The notes under the pieces were generated by a model that did not search any database, was not told the origin of the DNA, and saw nothing but the letters and a program-made list of their open reading frames with translations. 64,000 nucleotides of DNA from Bifidobacterium parmae. Lineage in GTDB: Bacteria; Actinomycetota; Actinomycetes; Actinomycetales; Bifidobacteriaceae. The stretch covers positions 1-64,000 of the forward strand of contig NZ_NMWT01000013.1 in the NCBI RefSeq assembly GCF_002860365.1. Direction: 5' to 3'. This document shows positions 58,325 to 64,000 of the stretch, piece after piece; the first letter of the stretch is position 1, and each line of letters opens with the position of its first letter. Made by a program: the position numbers and the translations under genes.

Positions 58325-59155
58325 TCAGTTCGTGCCGGCCTTCACCGTGCGGTGGAGATGCTCGAGCTGCGCGACCACGGTGTTGTCCGTGACCTCGTCG
58401 CCGACCTGGATGCGCATGCCGCCCAGCACGGACGGGTCGACCACGGCGTTGATGTGCACCGGGCGTCCGACCTTCGCCGTGTAGATCTTCGTCAGTCGCT
58501 GGATCTGCTCCTTCGTCAGCGGGGTGGCGGTGGTCACCGTGACCATCGACTCGCCCATGTGGCGGGAGAACTTGTTGATCAGCCACTGGATGGTCTCCAG
58601 GTAGCGGCGGCGGCGCAGGTTGCACGTGGCGTGCTCGGCGAGGCGCATCGTGACCTTGTTGAGGCCCTTGCCGCCGAACAGCTGGCGGAACAGCGCGACG
58701 CGCGCCTGGCTCGTGGCCTGGTCGTCGTACAGCTTGGCGCGCACGACCGGGAGGGTCAGCAGCGCCGAGTTCAGCTGCGACAGCTCGATGGACACCTTGA
58801 GCGTCGCTCCGGTGGCGTCCGCGTAGTACATCATCGCGTCGACGCCGAAGTCCTCGACGGCATTCGCGATGTGGCGGGCCTTGCTCCACGTGCGGCCGAC
58901 CAGATCGGTCAGGATCTCCATCGTCATCGGATGCACGCGGTCGCCGACGATCTCCCTGAGCACGGCCACCTTGTCGGCGACCGGGCGGGACGGGTCGGTC
59001 AGCGCGCGTTCGAGCGCGATGTTGTCATCCAGCACACGGGTGATCGTGAACAGTTCGTTGCCGATCCGCCACGCGTCCTCACGGGTGTCGCGCAGCTTCG
59101 GGGCCAGCGAATCACGCGACTCGCGGTCTGCAATACGAGATGCCTCTCCTCGCAT
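58325..59155 (-). CDS. atpH: ATP synthase delta subunit
   Basis: 276 aa, longer than the ~180-aa E. coli form because of a helical N-terminal domain extension. C-terminal signature VVDPSVLGGMRIQVGDEVTD is intact. Start 59155, GGGAGG upstream. Not fused to a b subunit, unlike mycobacteria. Confidence 0.95.
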   Translation of the reverse strand: MRGEASRIADRESRDSLAPKLRDTREDAWRIGNELFTITRVLDDNIALERALTDPSRPVADKVAVLREIVGDRVHPMTMEILTDLVGRTWSKARHIANAVEDFGVDAMMYYADATGATLKVSIELSQLNSALLTLPVVRAKLYDDQATSQARVALFRQLFGGKGLNKVTMRLAEHATCNLRRRRYLETIQWLINKFSRHMGESMVTVTTATPLTKEQIQRLTKIYTAKVGRPVHINAVVDPSVLGGMRIQVGDEVTDNTVVAQLEHLHRTVKAGTN

Positions 59156-59183
59156 GGTCACCTCCCTTTCTCGTTGCGGATGT

Positions 59184-59705
59184 TCACTTCTTGGCGTCCA
59201 GATCGTCGAGCATCGAATCGATCATCGACGACTGCACGTCCCTGTCCTCGAGCTTGGCGCCGAGGATCTTGCCGGCCAGCGCGGTGGCGAGCGTGCCGAC
59301 CTCCCCCTTGAGGGAGACGAGGGCCTGCTGCTGCTGCGATTCGAGGGAACGCTGGGCGTTGGCGGTGATCTGCGCCGCATCGGCCTCGGCGCGGGTGCGC
59401 GCGTCGGCGACGATGTGGGAGGCTTCCGCACGCGCGTCGTCGCGGATCTTCGCGGCCTCGACGCGGGCCTCGCTCATCTGGGCCTCGTACTTGGCCTTGG
59501 CGGCGTTGGCGTCCTTCTGGGCCTGCTCGGCCTTGGCGATGCCGCCTTCGATCTTGGCGGCGCGCTCATCGAACACGGCCTGGAACTTCGGCAGGAAGAA
59601 CTTGTAGAAGAATACGGCGACGATGACGAGGATGATCAGCGACCACACCACGTCGTAGGTTTCCGGCAGGAACAGCGAGACACCGCTTGCTGCTTCAGTC
59701 ACCAT
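59184..59705 (-). CDS. atpF: ATP synthase b subunit
   Basis: 173 aa. One membrane helix (VVWSLIILVIVAVFFYKFFL) and a long Ala-rich right-handed coiled coil. Peripheral stalk. GGAGGA precedes the ATG at 59705. Confidence 0.96.
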   Translation of the reverse strand: MVTEAASGVSLFLPETYDVVWSLIILVIVAVFFYKFFLPKFQAVFDERAAKIEGGIAKAEQAQKDANAAKAKYEAQMSEARVEAAKIRDDARAEASHIVADARTRAEADAAQITANAQRSLESQQQQALVSLKGEVGTLATALAGKILGAKLEDRDVQSSMIDSMLDDLDAKK

Positions 59706-59756
59706 AACGTCTTCCTCCTTTCATGTCCTTGGGATTCGTTTCGGATGGGCTTTCGA

Positions 59757-60852
<1,096 letters not shown>

Positions 60853-61128
60853 TCGCGCCTCCTGCTTCTTCTAGTCAGGTGTCAGTTTAAACCAACTGGG
60901 TCGGCGAATGTGACGTGTCGGTAACTTTCGTCTTCCGTCTTCCCTCATTGCGGGGAGGCGGCGATTCGATGACGACTCGGACCGGCACGTGACCCCGAAT
61001 GACTGAAAGGTGATTATTGGCCGGTCTTGGGACAAATCCAAATGGCCGATTCCCCGGCGTGTTGTCGCATTACATCGTTGGAACGAAACGGTTTTCCGGC
61101 TTTTCCCGGCGATTCGCGGAACGCAATC

Positions 61129-61173
61129 TGTGACCATATTGTGACCATTGCCACGGTCCACATAGTGGTCACA
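61129..61173. promoter_or_regulatory. Repeated TGTGACCAT site in the region upstream of atpB
   Basis: TGTGACCAT at 61129-61137 and 61140-61148 (11-bp period), with an inverted GTGGTCACA at 61165-61173. The 367-bp gap 60853-61219 holds the atp promoter; no other gene is supported. Confidence 0.4.
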
Positions 61174-61219
61174 TCCCAGTCCGCAACACGGACGGTCCCG
61201 GCGCCCCGCGCGGGGCGCG

Positions 61220-62254
61220 TCAGCCCCGGATCACGCCGTAGCCGTCGTGCGCGAACGGCGCGAACCCGTCCTTGCGCGGCCCTCCCGGCTCATGCCGGAT
61301 CGACCGGTCCGTGCCGAGACGCTTCTCGGCGCGTAGCTCCGGCACCTCCGTCAGGTCGTACGGCGTGGTCTGGTACACCCAGTTGAGCCAGTTGCGCCAC
61401 AGCAGGTTCGCGTGCGCGCGCCACGCGAACAACGGTTCGATCGACGGGTCGTCGTGCGGGAAGTAGTTCTTCGGGAACGGCACGTTGCTCATGCCCTTCG
61501 CCATGTCACGCTCGTACTCCTCGGCGAGCGTGTACTTGCCGTACTCCCAATGCCCGAGCGCGAACACCTCGGAGAAGTCGCGCGTGGCGATGAGTCCCGG
61601 CCCCGACTCCGGCCCCCACGTGAGGATCTGCAGATCCAGGTTGGCGCGCACGTCGCGCTCGTCCACGCCGGCGAGGCGCGAGTGCGGCTGCAGCGCGATC
61701 TCGTCGAAGCCGTTCGTCAGGAAGCAGTATTCGTCCTGCAGATACTGCGGGAACACGCCGAACACCTTCTCGGCGTAGTCGACCTTGCGCACGCCGTAGC
61801 GCCGGTACAGCGCGCCCATCGCGCCCCAGCACAGGTACATCGTGGAGAACACGTGCGTGGACGCCCAGTCGAGGATCGTCTTGAACTCCTCCCAGTAGTC
61901 CACCTCCTCGAACGGCATGTGCTCGACCGGCGCGCCGGTGACGACGAAGCCGTCGTAGTAGTTGTCGGCGAACGCGTCGAGGTTCTCGTAGAACTTGAGC
62001 AGATGGTCGGCGGAGACGTGCGTGGACTCGTGCGTCGAGGTCTTCATGAAGTCGACCTCGACCTGCAGCGGCGACTTCGAGATAAGGCGCAGCAGCTGGG
62101 TCTCCGTCTCGATCTTCTTGGGCATGAGATTCAGGATCACCAGCTTGAGCGGGCGGACGCGCTGACGCTCCGCCTCGGGCTTCTCGAGCGCGAAGATGCG
62201 CTCCGAGTCGAGGATGGCTCTGGCCGGAAGGCCGCTGGGAATCTTGATAGGCAT
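61220..62254 (-). CDS. metA: Homoserine O-acetyltransferase, MetA type
   Basis: 344 aa. MetA catalytic triad Cys142 (MYLCWGAMG), His235 (FALGHWEYGKYT) and Glu237, same numbering as E. coli MetA. Position 111 is Glu (GAPVEHMPFEEVDYW); in this family Glu111 marks acetyl-CoA and Gly111 succinyl-CoA use, so acetyl transfer is predicted. It starts methionine synthesis from homoserine. Leaderless start: CATAAT 6 nt before ATG 62254. Confidence 0.92.
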   Translation of the reverse strand: MPIKIPSGLPARAILDSERIFALEKPEAERQRVRPLKLVILNLMPKKIETETQLLRLISKSPLQVEVDFMKTSTHESTHVSADHLLKFYENLDAFADNYYDGFVVTGAPVEHMPFEEVDYWEEFKTILDWASTHVFSTMYLCWGAMGALYRRYGVRKVDYAEKVFGVFPQYLQDEYCFLTNGFDEIALQPHSRLAGVDERDVRANLDLQILTWGPESGPGLIATRDFSEVFALGHWEYGKYTLAEEYERDMAKGMSNVPFPKNYFPHDDPSIEPLFAWRAHANLLWRNWLNWVYQTTPYDLTEVPELRAEKRLGTDRSIRHEPGGPRKDGFAPFAHDGYGVIRG

Positions 62255-62260
62255 GTCTTC

Positions 62261-62266
62261 ATTATG
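62261..62266 (-). promoter_or_regulatory. Leaderless -10 element of metA
   Basis: CATAAT on the minus strand, then 6 nt (GAAGAC) and the ATG at 62254. Confidence 0.5.
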
Positions 62267-62368
62267 GCCGCAATGCGGATTTGCCGCACGCCGCCGCCTC
62301 CCCCGCGCCATACTTCTTTCTTATCGCGGATTATCAGACCGCGCGGCGTCCCCACACTTGCGAGGAAA

Positions 62369-62493
62369 CGGAATACGCCTTGCGGCGCATGCGTTTTCCT
62401 ACTGCGACGCTCGCGACGCTATCGCTGCTCACTGCTTCGGAAAGCCCGCCGGGCTTTCCGACACGCCGAGGGCGATTCGATTTGACGTATTCC
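62369..62493. other. Long inverted repeat with a central palindrome between metA and tRNA
   Basis: CGGAATACG (62369-62377) and CGTATTCCG (62485-62493) are an inverted pair enclosing the perfect palindrome CGGAAAGCCCG-C-CGGGCTTTCCG (62438-62460). Nothing coding is supported here. Could be a transcribed structure or an old insertion footprint. Confidence 0.5.
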
Positions 62494-62509
62494 GATTCGC
62501 CGGTATCTT
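62482..62509 (+). promoter_or_regulatory. Promoter of the initiator tRNA
   Basis: TTGACG (62482-62487), 16-bp spacer, TATCTT (62504-62509), 28 nt before the tRNA. Confidence 0.65.
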
Positions 62510-62537
62510 AGATAGAGCTGTCGCACAGACAAGCCGA

Positions 62538-62614
62538 CGCGGGGTGGAGCAGCTCGGTAGCTCGCTGGGCTCATAACCCAGAGGTCCATGGTTCAAATCC
62601 ATGCCCCGCTACCA
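62538..62614 (+). tRNA. tRNA-fMet (CAT), initiator
   Basis: 77 nt including an encoded CCA. Acceptor CGCGGGG pairs with CCCCGCT, leaving the C1:U72 mismatch typical of initiators. The anticodon stem has three G-C pairs (GGG/CCC) around CTCATAA with anticodon CAT at 62572-62574. T-loop GGTTCAAATCC. Confidence 0.97.
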
Positions 62615-62618
62615 CGAT

Positions 62619-62655
62619 AAAACGCTAGGAATCACAACGATTCCTAGCGTTTTTC
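62619..62655 (+). terminator. tRNA terminator
   Basis: AAAACGCTAGGAATC-ACAAC-GATTCCTAGCGTTTTT, perfect 15-bp stem with T-run. Confidence 0.9.
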
Positions 62656-62680
62656 ATTATATCGGGTTAGACCACCCTCA

Positions 62681-62856
62681 GTCATGCTCCGCATGACAGC
62701 TCCCGCCAGCGGGAGCCGGGTTATAGGCCAAAATATGTGTCTGGTGGTCTAGTCGTCATGCTCCGCATGACAGCTCCCGCCAGCGGGAGCCAACGGAACG
62801 TCAGCAACCATCCGCCCGGCCGGCGGGGGCTGTCGGCGCAACCGACTGGGGGTGGT
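62681..62856. repeat. 37-bp direct repeat pair and a REP-like element
   Basis: GTCATGCTCCGCATGAC plus GCTCCCGCCAGCGGGAGC is present at 62681-62717 and 62755-62791 (each unit is two hairpins). The family REP-like repeat with GGGGGTGGTC follows at 62813-62856, next to the stop of the surface-protein gene. No gene in 62656-62868. Confidence 0.8.
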
Positions 62857-62868
62857 CGCAGGCACGCC

Positions 62869-64000
62869 CTACAGGCTCCGCCGCCGAATCACGGCGAGCA
62901 TGAACGCACCCACCGCAAGCGCGCAGATGCTCACGCCGAACACGAGCCCCACGTCCACGCCGGTCTCGGGCATCGGCTCCTCGGGCTCTTCCGGCTCGCA
63001 CGGCTCCTCCGGCTCGCACGGCTCCTCTTCCTCGGGCTCCTCGGGCTTCTCGATGGTCACGCGCGTGTGCTCCCACTTGTCGTCGTAGCGGCTGGCGGCG
63101 GGCATGACGCGGTCGTCGCCGGCGAATTTCCATACGAACACGTACCAGCCGTGGGTCTCCGCCGTGATCTCGACCGGATTCCCGTGCGCGTCGGGCGTGC
63201 CGGCGCCCACGCGGATCCGCCCGTTGACGGCCGGATACTCCCATGTGCCGATGAGCCGGTGGTTGGCGTCCTCGGCGGGCTCCTCGGCGCCTTTCGGCTC
63301 GTATGCGTCGTCGTTCGCGGGGTCGTCCGGATCGCCGGACCACCAGACGCTCACCTGCGCGAGCGGCCGGTCGGCGCCGATGCCGTAGGTCTCGTCGCCG
63401 GCGAACGTGCCGTGCCCGTCGGGGAATCCGCTCACGGTGATCGTGTCGCTCAGGTGCGAGCCGACCTGCGCCGCGTGTTCGGTGACGGTCGATTCGACCT
63501 CCACCTTGGCGCGGTTCGCGTTGCTTTCGGCGGCGTCGAGGAACGGCGTGACCACGTCGGCGAGCACGTACTCCTTCGCCGTGTCGCTCTGCTTCGACGC
63601 GTCGATCGCCCACACCCAGGTGCCGATGCCGCCGCGTGCGGGCGTGCGGTACGGTTCGCCGTCGTCGCCGACCGCCGTGACGGTCGCCTGCCGTCCGGGG
63701 CCGTCGAACGTCGCGCTCCCCCGCGCGGCCGGCTCGTAGCCGCGTCGTTTCACGCGCGCGAGGAAGTCCTCGATGGTCTCGCCGTCCTTCGGTTCCATGC
63801 GGTCGACGAGCCGGTCGGCGGGGATGTCGTCGAAGTAGTATCCGCGCGCGACGAGCTCCAATCCGGCCGGCCAGTGGCTGTCGTCGCCGCTTACGCCGGA
63901 CGTCACCTGGTCGGCGACCTCCTGCCCGGCGTCGACGATCTTCGCCGCGGCGACGGTGGCGATCGACGGCGTGAAGTCCTTGCGCACGCGGAAGGCGACG
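62869..64000 (-). CDS. LPXTG-like cell-surface protein (5' end outside window)
   Basis: About 377 codons of a larger gene; the frame is open through base 64000. Several beta-rich domains with VaFE-type repeats (VAFRVRKDFTPSIATVAAAK, YVFVWKFAGDDRVMPA) end in a Glu/Pro-rich wall spacer (EPEEPCEPEEPEEP) that unusually contains two Cys, then MPETG, a membrane helix (VGLVFGVSICALAVGAFMLAVI) and RRRSL. MPETG is a class A/D-type sorting motif; the sortase at 25333 is class C, so a separate housekeeping sortase is expected. Function probably adhesin. Confidence 0.85.
   Translation of the reverse strand, partial: VAFRVRKDFTPSIATVAAAKIVDAGQEVADQVTSGVSGDDSHWPAGLELVARGYYFDDIPADRLVDRMEPKDGETIEDFLARVKRRGYEPAARGSATFDGPGRQATVTAVGDDGEPYRTPARGGIGTWVWAIDASKQSDTAKEYVLADVVTPFLDAAESNANRAKVEVESTVTEHAAQVGSHLSDTITVSGFPDGHGTFAGDETYGIGADRPLAQVSVWWSGDPDDPANDDAYEPKGAEEPAEDANHRLIGTWEYPAVNGRIRVGAGTPDAHGNPVEITAETHGWYVFVWKFAGDDRVMPAASRYDDKWEHTRVTIEKPEEPEEEEPCEPEEPCEPEEPEEPMPETGVDVGLVFGVSICALAVGAFMLAVIRRRSL

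Noticed and set aside
62681-62791. Attachment site of a mobile element next to tRNA-fMet
   Set aside because: The 37-bp repeats do not match the tRNA 3' end and there is no integrase.

Overview
The window looks like the chromosome of a high-GC actinobacterium, most likely a Bifidobacterium. The evidence is a LacI-regulated glycosidase cluster with a GH127 beta-L-arabinofuranosidase very close to B. longum HypBA1, NucS mismatch repair, a mycobacterial-type Tad pilus gene set (Ssd/TadA/TadB-TadC/DUF4244/TadE/Rv3654c-like), a dedicated F1Fo ATP synthase operon and an actinobacterial initiator tRNA. I cannot name the species. I see no prophage, insertion sequence or CRISPR array; the mobile-like content is a family of short GC-rich palindromic repeats, some of which lie inside coding sequence.

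Layout. 1-646: 3' part of an SSB paralogue. 991-15607: carbohydrate region with four LacI regulators in two paralogous pairs (991-3104; 7139-8203 and 10685-11716), a GPH sugar:cation symporter, GH127, two GH36 alpha-galactosidases and an MFS permease. Candidate LacI operators can be read in front of several of these genes. 15935-16372: orphan HicB-like antitoxin. 16535-22937: UbiB/AarF kinase, phasin-like protein, GatD and MurT (lipid II isoglutaminyl synthase) and DnaB. 23063-26670: a frameshifted AAA/DUF4143 ATPase, the C-terminal stub of a pilin (LPKTG) and a class C sortase. 26773-30364: recR and dnaX. 30626-32457: TetR regulator converging on a DagK-type lipid kinase.

32557-42619 is a Tad (Flp-type) pilus locus split into two divergent blocks: pilin/pseudopilin genes on the minus strand (33673 down to 32557), and ssd/tadZ, tadA and a fused tadB-tadC on the plus strand (38920-42619). 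A CapA-like gene and a polar amino-acid ABC operon sit between them. Both blocks carry clusters of the same TGTGGAY motif upstream. 42765-53499: ppk1, a Nudix-histidine phosphatase fusion, an unknown protein, a CYTH protein, a CnoX-like TPR protein, a lipoprotein/membrane-protein pair, an FKBP lipoprotein and nucS. 53875-60852: complete atpBEFHAGDC operon. 61220-62254: metA, with the residue of the acetyl-CoA-using type. 62538-62614: tRNA-fMet. 62869-64000: C-terminal part of an LPXTG-like surface protein.

Regulatory reading: about ten genes have a TANNNT hexamer only 5-8 nt before the start codon and usually no ribosome binding site, so they are probably leaderless. The most unusual observations are the shared motif of the split tad locus, two candidate minus-strand small RNAs (about 38417-38587 and 47291-47386), a triple stem-loop array (53603-53770), nine DPW motifs in DnaX, and a MurT with no zinc-ribbon cysteines whose linker is partly encoded by a dispersed repeat. 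All calls come from reading the sequence and remembered family knowledge; no searches were run.
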